The position numbers were made by a program, and so were the translations under genes. Below the pieces are notes generated by a model that saw only the letters and a list, made by a program, of their open reading frames with translations, was not told the DNA's origin and did no database searches. From CAZCFB01 sp964511535 (GTDB lineage: Bacteria > Myxococcota_A > Polyangia > GCA-2747355 > CAZCFB01), in contig CAZEFW010000024.1 of assembly GCA_964511535.1 (NCBI GenBank), forward strand, positions 8,154-72,153: a stretch of 64,000 nucleotides of DNA, given 5' to 3'. Positions 37,260-46,170 of this stretch are shown piece after piece; within the stretch, counting starts at the first letter, position 1, and each line of letters starts with the position of its first letter.

Positions 37260-37862
37260 ATGGACACCAAGACCTTCGTCAGCAGCTACCTCACCGAGCT
37301 CCAGCAATGCCTGGACCAGCTGGATCCGGAGCAAGTGGAGCAGGCCGCCGTGGTGTTGCGTCGGGCGCTGGATCGTGACGCCGCGGTGTTCGTGGTGGGC
37401 AACGGCGGCTCGGCGGCCACGGCCACCCACATCGCCTCCGACCTGAGCCGGGCGCGGTGCGGCAGCGGGCAGCCAGGGCTGCGCGCCGTGAGCCTGAGCG
37501 ACAACACCGCCGCCTTCTCGGCCATGGCCAACGACACGGGCTACGAGGGCGCCTTCGCCGAGATGCTGGCGCTGCAGGCCCGCCGCGGTGATGTGGTCAT
37601 CGCCATCAGCGGATCGGGCAACTCGCCCAACGTGACCCGCGCGGTGGAGGTGGCCCGAGACAAGGGCGCCGTCACCGTGGGGCTCATCGGCTTCGGCGGC
37701 GGCGAGCTCGGGCAAAAGGTGGACCACCAGATCACGGTGAGCTCGCGTCACTACGGGGCGGTAGAGGATCTGCACCTCTGCCTCGGCCACATGCTCGCAA
37801 TGCTCCTGGCCGGAGAGGAGCGGATCAACAACCCGGATCTGCGGCCAAAGTCCTCGCTGTAG
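37260..37862 (+). CDS. gmhA: SIS-domain phosphoheptose isomerase (GmhA-like)
   Basis: Sugar isomerase of 200 residues converting sedoheptulose-7-phosphate to D-glycero-D-manno-heptose-7-phosphate for LPS core synthesis. VVGNGGSAATATHIASDL, the ISGSGNSPNV phosphate loop and EDLHLCLGHML are typical of the GmhA subgroup of SIS proteins. The ATG at 37260 follows an AACGAGGG stretch. Other heptose genes are not nearby, so related SIS sugar isomerases remain possible. Confidence 0.85.
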   Translation: MDTKTFVSSYLTELQQCLDQLDPEQVEQAAVVLRRALDRDAAVFVVGNGGSAATATHIASDLSRARCGSGQPGLRAVSLSDNTAAFSAMANDTGYEGAFAEMLALQARRGDVVIAISGSGNSPNVTRAVEVARDKGAVTVGLIGFGGGELGQKVDHQITVSSRHYGAVEDLHLCLGHMLAMLLAGEERINNPDLRPKSSL

Positions 37863-37871
37863 CGAGCGCAG

Positions 37872-37899
37872 CGAGCGAACGCCAGCGACCGAAGGTCGC
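37872..37899 (+). repeat. Diverged copy of the 23-bp repeat with a small hairpin
   Basis: GAGCGAACGCCAGCGACCG, starting near 37874, matches the junction of the 23-bp repeats at 8254-8345. Its end forms GCGACC-GAA-GGTCGC (37885-37899). It lies directly after gmhA. Confidence 0.6.
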
Positions 37900-37918
37900 C
37901 AACGTCGCGAATCTCTTC

Positions 37919-37946
37919 TTGACTTCCAATCCGCTTTCCCTAAACT
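37919..37946 (+). promoter_or_regulatory. Predicted sigma70-type promoter of the yceD-rpmF-fabG operon
   Basis: TTGACT (37919-37924) and TAAACT (37941-37946) with a 16-bp spacer, giving a start site near 37953 and a leader of about 27 nt before ATG 37980. Confidence 0.55.
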
Positions 37947-37979
37947 ACCTCCGCTCCGCGAGGTGCGCGGCGTTGGAAA

Positions 37980-38534
37980 ATGAAGTTTAATATCAAAGAC
38001 ATATCCCCCGAGGGGCGCCAGGTCTCCCGCCAGTACGACGCGGGGGAGGTGCGCAGGATGCTGATCCAGTCGGAGCTGCAGCCGCTGGATCGCCCGTGCG
38101 AGCTGATGGTCGAGCTGTTCATGATCAAGAGCGGGGACGCCATCCATGTCCAGGGGACCGCGAGTGGATCTTTCTGGCTCGCCTGCGGTCGCTGCCTGGG
38201 GCCCAGCGAGGTCACCTTCGACGACGCCAAGGTGCGAATGACCTTCCTGCCGCCACCCACCGAGGTGGAGCAGGAGCTGGAGCTCGATCTGGATGATCTG
38301 GACACAGCGGCCCACGACGGTGTAGAGGTGGACCTGGAGCCGCTGCTGCGGGAGCAGCTGGTGTTGGCGATCCCGATCAAGCCGGTGTGCAGCGAGCAGT
38401 GCAAGGGGATCTGCCCCACCTGCGGCGCTGACCTGAACAGGTCCGATTGCGGCTGCCAGGAAGAGCCAGCGGAGGAGAGCCCGTGGAAGCGGGCGATAAT
38501 GAAGCTTCAAGAGGAGACCGGGGGGAAGAACTAG
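37980..38534 (+). CDS. yceD: DUF177 (YceD) family protein
   Basis: Protein of 184 residues of the YceD/DUF177 family, almost always encoded just upstream of rpmF and linked to 23S rRNA accumulation. It shows the Cys motif CGRCLGPSEVTFD and the C-terminal zinc-like cluster CKGICPTCGADLNRSDCGC. Both are typical of non-enterobacterial members. It precedes rpmF by 73 bp, including a palindrome. Confidence 0.92.
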   Translation: MKFNIKDISPEGRQVSRQYDAGEVRRMLIQSELQPLDRPCELMVELFMIKSGDAIHVQGTASGSFWLACGRCLGPSEVTFDDAKVRMTFLPPPTEVEQELELDLDDLDTAAHDGVEVDLEPLLREQLVLAIPIKPVCSEQCKGICPTCGADLNRSDCGCQEEPAEESPWKRAIMKLQEETGGKN

Positions 38535-38550
38535 TTCTGAACTTATCGGT

Positions 38551-38571
38551 CGGGACTAACCGGTAGTCCCG
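38551..38571 (+). promoter_or_regulatory. Near-perfect palindrome in the yceD-rpmF gap
   Basis: CGGGACT (38551-38557) and AGTCCCG (38565-38571) pair perfectly around AACCGGT, itself nearly self-complementary. It could be an attenuator hairpin, an RNA processing site or an operator adjusting rpmF expression. Confidence 0.45.
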
Positions 38572-38607
38572 AGCCACCGCAGCATGGATAGAAGGAGCAG
38601 GTAAGAG

Positions 38608-38793
38608 ATGGCCGTCCCACAGAAACGTCAGTCCAAGACCCGGCGCAACAAGCGCCGCGCAAACCACGATCGCATGTCCGCTCCGGCGGTGGTGAACTGC
38701 CCGGAATGCTCCGAGCCCAAGCAGCCGCACCGCGTCTGCCCCAACTGCGGCACCTACGCGGGCCGGCAGGTCTTCGAGACCGAAGAGGAGTAG
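38608..38793 (+). CDS. rpmF: 50S ribosomal protein L32
   Basis: Ribosomal protein of 61 residues. The basic N-terminus MAVPQKRQSKTRRNKRRANH and the zinc ribbon CPECSEPKQPHRVCPNC (two CxxC pairs) identify the zinc-binding form of L32. ATG 38608 follows GAAGGAGCAGG. Its position after yceD is conserved across bacteria. Confidence 0.97.
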   Translation: MAVPQKRQSKTRRNKRRANHDRMSAPAVVNCPECSEPKQPHRVCPNCGTYAGRQVFETEEE

Positions 38794-38949
38794 TCCCCCT
38801 GCTCCGTACCAGAGGGGCCGCGGCGCACCAGCGGGAGAGATGAGGTCCGCGCTGGCGCGCCGGATGGACCGGTGCGCGCCCCTGCCTCCCCCCGACGCCG
38901 TAATCACACTCGCGGGGTCTCCCATCGGCCCCTGCTCCAGGAGGGACCG

Positions 38950-39708
38950 ATGAGCGACTCAGAACAGCAGACCGGAGAGCTGGACGGGCGCATCGCGCTG
39001 GTCACCGGCGCGGCCCAGGGGATCGGGCGCGCCATCGCCCTGCGGCTGGCCCAGGCCGGCGCGCGGGTCGCCTGCTGCGATCTGGCCGAGCAGGCGCCTG
39101 ACCTGCTGGCCGAGCTGGGCCCCGAGGCCGCTTACTTCTGCTGCGATGTCAGCGATGCCGACCAGGTGGAGGCCACTGTCGACGCGGTGGCGGAGCAGCT
39201 CGGCAAGCTGCACATCCTGGTGAACAACGCGGGCATCGCCATCGACGGGCTGCTGCTGCTGGCCAGGCCGGAGGAGTGGCGCAAGGTGATGGCGGTGAAC
39301 CTGGACGGCGCCTTCAACTTCACCCGATCCGCGGCGCGGTACCTGCTGCGGGCGCGCAAGGCGGGGCGGGTGGTCAACGTCTCGTCGGTGGTGGGCGAGA
39401 CGGGCAGCGCGGGGCAGGCGGCGTACTGCGCGTCCAAGGCCGGGCTCCTGGGGCTGACCCGCAGCCTGGCGCGGGAGTTCGCCCCCCGCGGCGTGACCGT
39501 CAACGCGGTGAGCCCGGGCTACATCCAGACCCCCATGACCGAGGCGTACGCTGACACCGAGCGCGGCGCGGAGCTGCTGGCGGCCATCCCCCTCGGGCGC
39601 ATCGGCGAACCCGAAGAGGTGGCCGAGACGGTGCGGTTCCTCTGCTCCCCTGGGGCGGGGTATATTACCGGGCAGGTGCTGCGCATCAACGGCGGCCTGT
39701 ATATCTGA
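38950..39708 (+). CDS. fabG: 3-oxoacyl-ACP reductase FabG
   Basis: Short-chain dehydrogenase of 252 residues, predicted to reduce 3-oxoacyl-ACP with NADPH. The cofactor motif TGAAQGIGRAIAL, NNAG, the catalytic Ser in NVSSVVGETGSAGQ, the YxxxK motif YCASKAG and PGYIQTPMT are all present. ATG 38950 follows GGAGGGA. An adjacent acp supports the fatty-acid role. The usual neighbours plsX, fabH and fabD are absent, so a specialised SDR cannot be excluded. Confidence 0.88.
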   Translation: MSDSEQQTGELDGRIALVTGAAQGIGRAIALRLAQAGARVACCDLAEQAPDLLAELGPEAAYFCCDVSDADQVEATVDAVAEQLGKLHILVNNAGIAIDGLLLLARPEEWRKVMAVNLDGAFNFTRSAARYLLRARKAGRVVNVSSVVGETGSAGQAAYCASKAGLLGLTRSLAREFAPRGVTVNAVSPGYIQTPMTEAYADTERGAELLAAIPLGRIGEPEEVAETVRFLCSPGAGYITGQVLRINGGLYI

Positions 39709-39741
39709 CCTTCAGGGCCCTGGCGCGGGGAGGACCCATCC

Positions 39742-39978
39742 ATGAGCGAGCTAATCATCCGCTGGACCCGGGAGGTCATCGCCGAGCAGCTCGGGCTGCA
39801 GGCTGACGGCGTCGCGCCAGACGCCAGGCTGCGGGAAGATCTGAAGGCTGACTCCATGGCGGTGATGGAGTTCCTGCTGCAGCTCGAGGAGGTCTTCGAC
39901 GTCATCTTCGAGGACGAGGAGATGGCCGGCTTCAGCTCGGTGCAGGATATCGTGGACTACATCGCCGCCCGCAGCTGA
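39742..39978 (+). CDS. Acyl carrier protein
   Basis: Acidic four-helix carrier of 78 residues. The phosphopantetheine attachment site reads KADSMAVMEF, with Ser in the DS(L/M) motif, so it should be activated by a PPTase. Met replaces the usual Leu, and the N-terminus differs from housekeeping AcpP (no conserved Q-V-T-pattern), so it may be a secondary ACP. It lies 33 bp after fabG and is probably co-transcribed with it. Confidence 0.88.
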   Translation: MSELIIRWTREVIAEQLGLQADGVAPDARLREDLKADSMAVMEFLLQLEEVFDVIFEDEEMAGFSSVQDIVDYIAARS

Positions 39979-40150
39979 CCCGTCCCATTTTCTATGCTCG
40001 AAGCTGCGCGCGCCGGGAGGGGCAAAGGCCCCCCCGCGGCGTACGGAGCGGGCCGCGCGTGGCGTACTCGTACCCGTAGCCCCGGGCCCGGACTCTGTGC
40101 TATGAAGGTCCTCGGCCGGGCCAAGACGGCCCTGCGGCCGCGGAGGAGCC

Positions 40151-40594
40151 ATGAGCGAAAAGAAGATCGTGGTGGGTAGTGATCACGGCGGGCTGGAGAT
40201 GAAAAAGGACCTGGCCCAGCAGCTCAAGTCGTGGGGCTGGACGGTGGAAGATTGTGGGTGCAACTCCCCGCAGTCAGTGGACTATCCAGATTTCGGTCTG
40301 GCCGTGGCGCGCAAGGTGGCCGCGGGCGACGCCGAGCTCGGGTTGCTGGTGTGCGGCACCGGTATCGGCATCTCCATCGCCGCCAACAAGGTCAAGGGGA
40401 TCCGGGCCGCGCTGTGCAGCGACACCTTCAGCGCCGAGATGGCCCGCCGGCACAACGACGCCAACATCATCTGCCTCGGGGGCCGCGTCATCGGGCCCGA
40501 GCTGGCCCGGGCTATCCTGGCCGCGTTCCTCAAGGCATCCTACGAAGGCGGCCGCCACCAGCGGCGCCTGGACAAGATCGCCGCCGCCGAGTAG
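40151..40594 (+). CDS. rpiB: Ribose-5-phosphate isomerase B
   Basis: Interconverts ribose-5-phosphate and ribulose-5-phosphate in the pentose phosphate pathway; 147 residues. GSDHGGLEMK, the catalytic Cys in GLLVCGTGIGISIAANK and CLGGRVIGPELA are diagnostic of the RpiB/LacAB family. ATG 40151 follows CGGAGGAG. The nrdR gene follows after 27 bp, probably in the same operon, ahead of the riboflavin genes. Confidence 0.96.
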   Translation: MSEKKIVVGSDHGGLEMKKDLAQQLKSWGWTVEDCGCNSPQSVDYPDFGLAVARKVAAGDAELGLLVCGTGIGISIAANKVKGIRAALCSDTFSAEMARRHNDANIICLGGRVIGPELARAILAAFLKASYEGGRHQRRLDKIAAAE

Positions 40595-40621
40595 CGGCGC
40601 GGGAGCTGGACCACCACCGCC

Positions 40622-41089
40622 ATGAAGTGCCCTTACTGCCAGGACACGGACAACAAGGTCATCGACTCGCGGGAGTCGCACGACGGCGCGGTGATCCGCC
40701 GCCGCCGCCACTGCGATGCCTGCGACCGCCGGTTCACCACCTACGAGCGGGTGGAGGAGAACTTGCCCATGGTGGCCAAGAAGGACGGCCGCCGCGAGGA
40801 GTTCAACCGCGACAAGCTGCTGCGCGGCATCAAGCGGGCCTGCGAGAAGCGGCCGGTGTCGGCGAGCCGGATCGAGGAGATCGTCAACGGCCTGGAGCGC
40901 GAGCTGGCCGGGGAGGGTGACCGCGAGGTGAACGCCTCGTACATCGGCGAGCGCGTGATGGAGCTGCTGCGGCAGGAGGACGGCGTGGCGTACGTACGGT
41001 TCGCGTCGGTGTACCGCCGGTTCCGCGACGTGGCCGAGTTCAAGAAGGAGCTCGAGCACCTGCTGCGGGATCTGGGAGGCGGCCGGTAA
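40622..41089 (+). CDS. nrdR: Transcriptional repressor NrdR
   Basis: Zinc-ribbon/ATP-cone repressor of ribonucleotide reductase genes; 155 residues. The zinc ribbon MKCPYCQ ... [13 protein letters not shown] is intact, and the ATP-cone begins [22 protein letters not shown]. The family is highly conserved and the length is standard. The stop and the ribD start share a base (TAATG), and the nrdR-ribD link is common in bacteria. Confidence 0.97.
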   Translation: MKCPYCQDTDNKVIDSRESHDGAVIRRRRHCDACDRRFTTYERVEENLPMVAKKDGRREEFNRDKLLRGIKRACEKRPVSASRIEEIVNGLERELAGEGDREVNASYIGERVMELLRQEDGVAYVRFASVYRRFRDVAEFKKELEHLLRDLGGGR

Positions 41090-42240
41090 TGGGGCGCGCT
41101 CCCGCCAGCGCTGACGAGCGGTTCATGGCCGAGGCCCTGCGGCTGGCGGCCAGGGCGCGTGGGCGCACCAGCCCCAACCCGCTGGTGGGGTCGGTCATCG
41201 TCAAGGGCGGCGAGGTGGTGGGCCGCGGGTACCACCGGCGCGCGGGCACCGAGCACGGCGAGGTGGCGGCCATCGGGGACGCGGGCGAGCGCGCCCAGGG
41301 GGCCGACCTGTACGTCAACCTGGAGCCGTGCAACCACCGCGGCCGCACCGGCCCGTGCGCGCGCGCCATCGTCGAGGCCGGGGTGGCGCGGGTGGTGGTG
41401 GGCATGAAGGACCCGAACCCGCTGGTCAACGGCAAGGGGATCCGCGCGCTGAGGCGCAAGGGGATCAGCGTGGTCACCGGCGTGCTGGAGCGCCAGAGCC
41501 GCGAGCTCAACGAGGCGTTCCTGCGCTACATCGACGCCGGGCTGCCCCTGGTGACGCTCAAGGCGGCCCTCACCCTGGACGGGCGGGTGGCTTGCCGCGG
41601 CGGCGACGCGAAGTGGGTGACCGGCCCCGAGGCGCTGCGAGCCGGCCACCGCATGCGCGACCGCAACGACGCCATCATGGTGGGGGTGGGCACCATCCTG
41701 GCCGATGACGCGACGCTCACTTGCCGCGGAGTGCGCGGGGGACGCGACCCGATGCGCGTGGTGGTGGACAGCAAGCTGCGCACCCCGCCGGACGCGAAGG
41801 TGGTGCAGGCGGCGCACGGCTCGTCGGCGCCGACCCTCGTGGTGGGGGTGCAGGGCGCGCCCAGGAAGCGCGCGGCCGCGCTGCGGGCCGCGGGCGCCGA
41901 GGTGATCCAGGTCCCGGCGGCGCGCGGGCCCAGGGGCCGCCACCAGGTGGCGCTGGAGCCGATGCTGCGGGCCCTGGCGGAGCGGGAGGTGCTCACCGTG
42001 ATGCTGGAGGGAGGGCCGCGGCTGTCGGGCGGCCTGTGGCGCGAGGGGCTGATCCAGCGGGTGGTGGCGTATGTCGCGCCCAAGGTCCTGGGGGACCCCG
42101 CCGCGCTGCCCATGATGGCCGCGGGCGAGGTGCCGCTCATGGCCGGGGCGACGGAGCTGCTCGACGTGCAGGTTCGTCGGCTGGGCAGGGACGTGATGAT
42201 CGCGGGCCGGGTGCCCGGCGCCAGCGGAGAGGAGGCCTGA
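41089..42240 (+). CDS. ribD: Bifunctional riboflavin deaminase/reductase RibD
   Basis: Carries out the deamination and side-chain reduction steps of riboflavin synthesis; 383 residues. The deaminase domain shows [12 protein letters not shown], the zinc ligands in EHGEVAAI and [18 protein letters not shown], and [14 protein letters not shown] replaces the usual HAE but keeps the zinc His and catalytic Glu. The reductase domain has [24 protein letters not shown] and [10 protein letters not shown]. The stop overlaps the ribE start. Confidence 0.96.
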   Translation: MGRAPASADERFMAEALRLAARARGRTSPNPLVGSVIVKGGEVVGRGYHRRAGTEHGEVAAIGDAGERAQGADLYVNLEPCNHRGRTGPCARAIVEAGVARVVVGMKDPNPLVNGKGIRALRRKGISVVTGVLERQSRELNEAFLRYIDAGLPLVTLKAALTLDGRVACRGGDAKWVTGPEALRAGHRMRDRNDAIMVGVGTILADDATLTCRGVRGGRDPMRVVVDSKLRTPPDAKVVQAAHGSSAPTLVVGVQGAPRKRAAALRAAGAEVIQVPAARGPRGRHQVALEPMLRALAEREVLTVMLEGGPRLSGGLWREGLIQRVVAYVAPKVLGDPAALPMMAAGEVPLMAGATELLDVQVRRLGRDVMIAGRVPGASGEEA

Positions 42241-42899
42241 TGTTCACGGGGCTGATCCAGGACGTGGGCGTGGTCAGGGCGGTGCTGCCCGACGGGGGCT
42301 CGGTGCACCTGCACCTGGAGACGACGCTGACGCCGCTGCTGGCCGACGGCGACAGCCTGGCCACCAACGGCGTCTGCCTGACGATCACGGGCACCCGGGG
42401 GGACATCGCCGTGGCCACCGCGGTGCCCGAGACCCTGGACCGCACCAACCTGGGCGAGCAGACCCCCGGCAGCCGGGTGAACCTGGAGCCTGCCATGCGC
42501 CTCGGCGACAGGCTGGGCGGGCACCTGGTCCAGGGCCACGTGGACGGCACCGGCACCCTGGCGCGGCGCGCCGAGCGCGGCCTCTCCCTGGAGCTGACAT
42601 TCGCCGCGGGGCCGGAGATTCTGCGCTACGCGGTGCACAAGGGCTCCATCTGTATCGACGGCGTGAGCCTGACCATCGCGGCGCTGGGCGAGGGCGAGCT
42701 GACCGTGGCGCTGGTGCCCCACACCCTGGGGCACACCACGCTGCAGGACATGACCCCCGGCCGGCGGGTGAACCTGGAATCGGACCTGCTGGCCAAATAT
42801 GTTGAGCGGCTGCTCGAGGGTAAGCGGGGAGACCCCGGCGGCGGCGAGACTGATGGCGGACTGAGCGAAGAGCTGCTGCGCAAGCACGGCTTTGCATGA
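42240..42899 (+). CDS. ribE: Riboflavin synthase alpha chain
   Basis: Dismutates 6,7-dimethyl-8-ribityllumazine to riboflavin; 219 residues with two homologous lumazine-binding barrels. Repeat one starts [12 protein letters not shown] and has NGVCLTIT and [13 protein letters not shown]; repeat two has [14 protein letters not shown] and [10 protein letters not shown] short acidic tail follows. The start overlaps the ribD stop (TGATG). Confidence 0.96.
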   Translation: MFTGLIQDVGVVRAVLPDGGSVHLHLETTLTPLLADGDSLATNGVCLTITGTRGDIAVATAVPETLDRTNLGEQTPGSRVNLEPAMRLGDRLGGHLVQGHVDGTGTLARRAERGLSLELTFAAGPEILRYAVHKGSICIDGVSLTIAALGEGELTVALVPHTLGHTTLQDMTPGRRVNLESDLLAKYVERLLEGKRGDPGGGETDGGLSEELLRKHGFA

Positions 42900-42915
42900 G
42901 ACTGGAGCGAAGAAG

Positions 42916-44040
42916 ATGAGAAACAGACTGACTGTGCAGCAGGCCATTGAGCAGCTCCGCGAGGGGCGCCAGATCATCCTGGTGGACGACGAGGACCGGG
43001 AGAACGAGGGCGACCTCTGCATGGCGGCGGAGAAGGTGACCCCCGAGGACATCAACTTCATGGCCACCCACGGGCGCGGGCTGATCTGCCTCACGCTGAC
43101 CCAGGCGCGGGCGCGCCTGCTCGGGCTGACCAAGATGACCGAGCGCAACGAGTCGCGCTTCGGCACCAACTTCTACGTCAGCATCGAGGCGCGGGAGGGG
43201 GTGACCACGGGCATCTCGGCGGGCGATCGGGCCACCACCATCCAGGCGGCCATCGACCCGGGCGCCGGGAACCAGAGCGTGGTCTCGCCGGGGCATGTGT
43301 TCCCCATCTGCGCCCGCAAGGGGGGCGTGCTGGTGCGCTCGGGCCAGACCGAGGGCTCGGTGGACCTGGCGCGCCTGGCCGGGCTGGAGCCGTCGGGGGT
43401 GATCTGCGAGATCATGAAGGACGACGGCACCATGGCCCGCATGCCGGACCTGGAGAAGTTCGCCGACGAGCACAACCTCGGCATCCTGACCATCGCCGAG
43501 CTGATCGAGTACCGGGTGCAGCGCGAGAGCCTGGTGACCCGCGGGGTCGAGACCGAGGTGGTGCCGGGCGGCACCAAGAAGCCGTTCCGGCTGATCACCT
43601 TCCACACCGAGGTGAACCAGGGGCAGTACCTGGCGCTGGTGCACGGCGACATCATGAGCGGCGAGCCGGTGCTGGTGCGCATGCACACCTCGTGCGTGCC
43701 GGGCCACGTGTTCGACCTCGGCACCTGCAACTGCGAGCAGAAGAAGCGACGCTCCCTGGAGCTCATCGAGCAAGCGGGCGCGGGCGTGTTCGTCTACATC
43801 CACCCGGGGACGATCAACCTGGCGAACCAGGTGCAGCGCTGCGTGCTCGAGGGGCAGGCGCCCGAGGAGCCGGCGGGGGAGGGGATCCCGCCCGAGCTGC
43901 GCACCTTCGGCCTCGGAGCCCAGGTGCTGGCGTCCCTCGGGCTGAGCAAGATCCGCCTGATGACCGACAACCCGAAGCGCATCATCGGGCTCAAGAGCTA
44001 CCACCTCGAGGTGGTGGAGCAGGTCCCGCTCATCGACTGA
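42916..44040 (+). CDS. ribB: 3,4-dihydroxy-2-butanone-4-phosphate synthase fused to a divergent GTP cyclohydrolase II domain (RibBA/RibBX)
   Basis: Fusion protein of 374 residues. The N-terminal RibB domain (about 1-200) is complete: [37 protein letters not shown] and [14 protein letters not shown]. It should make dihydroxybutanone phosphate. The C-terminal RibA-like domain keeps the three Cys zinc ligands (HTSC, then CNC), but the Cys-Asp-Cys motif reads CNC. The catalytic RQEGRxIGL motif is replaced by [11 protein letters not shown], so cyclohydrolase II activity is doubtful. That fits the RibBX type, in which another gene supplies RibA. ATG 42916 follows GGAG; the frame is open from 42892. 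Confidence 0.92.
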   Translation: MRNRLTVQQAIEQLREGRQIILVDDEDRENEGDLCMAAEKVTPEDINFMATHGRGLICLTLTQARARLLGLTKMTERNESRFGTNFYVSIEAREGVTTGISAGDRATTIQAAIDPGAGNQSVVSPGHVFPICARKGGVLVRSGQTEGSVDLARLAGLEPSGVICEIMKDDGTMARMPDLEKFADEHNLGILTIAELIEYRVQRESLVTRGVETEVVPGGTKKPFRLITFHTEVNQGQYLALVHGDIMSGEPVLVRMHTSCVPGHVFDLGTCNCEQKKRRSLELIEQAGAGVFVYIHPGTINLANQVQRCVLEGQAPEEPAGEGIPPELRTFGLGAQVLASLGLSKIRLMTDNPKRIIGLKSYHLEVVEQVPLID

Positions 44041-44085
44041 GCGCGACCCCCGGAAGCGACAAATCTAATTCACGGAGCGAGAGTC

Positions 44086-44550
<465 letters not shown>

Positions 44551-44560
44551 CGAGATTCGC

Positions 44561-44995
44561 ATGTCCAGAGGTGCTCGCAGGGAGGGTCGCGCAGCGGCGC
44601 TCCGATTGCTCTACCAGCTCGACACATGGGGCGAGTTCGCGCCCACGGCGGAGGAGCTCGGCCAGGCGTTCGGGCTGGCCGACGACGCGCTGAAGGAGCA
44701 GGGCCGGGCGTTCGCCCTCGACCTGTGCCGCGGCGCATGTCGGCAGCTCGAGCGCATCGACGAGCTGCTGGGCCAGGCGTCACGCAACTGGCGCGTGGCT
44801 CGCATGGCGCGGGTGGACCGGTGCATCCTGCGCCTGGCCTGCGGCGAGCTGCTGACCAGCGAGACCCCGCCGCCCGTGATCATCAACGAGGCCGTGGAGC
44901 TGGCCAAGGCCTACGGCACCACCGAGAGCGGCGGCTTCGTGCACGGGGTGCTGGCCAAGGTGGTGAAGCTGGTGGAGGAAGAGGCGAAGCGTTGA
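44561..44995 (+). CDS. nusB: Transcription antitermination protein NusB
   Basis: All-helical antitermination factor of 144 residues acting with NusE/S10 on boxA RNA during rRNA synthesis. RREGRAAALRLLYQLD, VDRCILRLACGELL and VIINEAVELAKAYGTTESGGFVHGVL are diagnostic. ATG 44561 directly follows ribH. It ends at 44995, and the next gene starts 24 bp later. Confidence 0.96.
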   Translation: MSRGARREGRAAALRLLYQLDTWGEFAPTAEELGQAFGLADDALKEQGRAFALDLCRGACRQLERIDELLGQASRNWRVARMARVDRCILRLACGELLTSETPPPVIINEAVELAKAYGTTESGGFVHGVLAKVVKLVEEEAKR

Positions 44996-45018
44996 CGCCC
45001 CCGGGGGGGATCGCAGAC

Positions 45019-46110
45019 ATGACCACCGAGGAGAGACTCGCCGCGCTGCCGCACCCGATGGTGGTGGCGCTTCAGGCCAACACTCTGGAGCGAGCCCTGC
45101 GGGAGGCGGCCAGGCAGGAGGCGCTGGCGCCCGAGGAGCGGCAGGTCTTCGACCGGGTGGTGGAGCTGGCGTGGAGCGTCGCCGTGGGCGGCGCGCTGCC
45201 GCCGGCGGAGGAGCGCTGGGTTCACCGGGGCAAGCTCAACCGCTGGGGCGGCGCCGGCTCGGACGGCCCCGCCGCAGCGCGCGGCGCGCTGGCGCGCACC
45301 TGCACGGTGATGCTGCTCTCGTTGCAGAACCCTCACCGGGCCGCCTCCTACACCCGGCAGGTGGTGCGCGAGTGCGCCGAGGTGTGCTGCGGGGCGCTGC
45401 AGGGCGGCGCGCGGCAGGAGGTGCTGGAGGCGGAGTCCGACTGCTACACTATCGGCGTGGATGACCTGCACGAGGTCCGCGACCTGCCCGTGGCGCGGGA
45501 CATTTTCTGGCACCACCCGCGGGATTATCGCCAGCGCGCCGAGGCCCAGGGCCTCGCGTCTGCGCCTGCCACCGGTGAGCCGGCCTGGCAGGGGCTGTGC
45601 GGAGGCCAGCCGGTGCTTGGCGCCAAAAATGGCTCCCATGTCATCGGCCTGGTGAGCCCGGCGCCGGAGGTGCGGGCGGGGGGCGAGCGGCGGGCGGGGG
45701 TATGGCGGCTGGACGACAGGCAGCTGGCGCTGGAGGTGGAGGGGGCGGTGGACATGGCCTGGTCTCCGGGTGGCAGCTCGCTGGCGGTGCTGCGGCACCG
45801 CCTGGAGCCGCGCCCCGGGGTGCCTCACCATGGCGGCAAGGCGCGCACCGACTGGACCTGGACCCTGGAGCGCCGCGCCTGGCCGGGCGGCGCGCGCGAG
45901 GGCGCCGTGGCCGTGGAGATGGGCGACACCTGGCCGGTTGAGCTGCGCTTCATCAAGAAGTACCGCGGGCATGTGATGCGGCTGGATCGTCGCGACGAGG
46001 ACGGCGCCGCGGTGACCTATGTGTACTGGGACGCGGGGCTCGCCGACCGCGAGGTGCCGCGGCCGGAGATCGACGCCCTGTACCGCGCCCGACCACGGCG
46101 GCGCGCCTGA
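45019..46110 (+). CDS. Conserved hypothetical protein, unknown function
   Basis: Protein of 363 residues without signal peptide or helices. ATG 45019 follows a GGGGGGA stretch; a TTG at 44992 overlapping the nusB stop is also possible. The N-terminal half is helical (VDDLHEVRDLPVARDIFW), and the C-terminal half has beta-propeller-like blades (GVWRLDDRQLALEVEG, DMAWSPGGSSLAVLRH). No catalytic motif or family is recognised. It is likely co-transcribed with nusB. Confidence 0.7.
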   Translation: MTTEERLAALPHPMVVALQANTLERALREAARQEALAPEERQVFDRVVELAWSVAVGGALPPAEERWVHRGKLNRWGGAGSDGPAAARGALARTCTVMLLSLQNPHRAASYTRQVVRECAEVCCGALQGGARQEVLEAESDCYTIGVDDLHEVRDLPVARDIFWHHPRDYRQRAEAQGLASAPATGEPAWQGLCGGQPVLGAKNGSHVIGLVSPAPEVRAGGERRAGVWRLDDRQLALEVEGAVDMAWSPGGSSLAVLRHRLEPRPGVPHHGGKARTDWTWTLERRAWPGGAREGAVAVEMGDTWPVELRFIKKYRGHVMRLDRRDEDGAAVTYVYWDAGLADREVPRPEIDALYRARPRRRA

Positions 46111-46170
46111 AGAGGCCGGGCTCCGGCACTCTCCTTTTCTTCCATGGACGAACTCGGGTATCGTCGTGGC

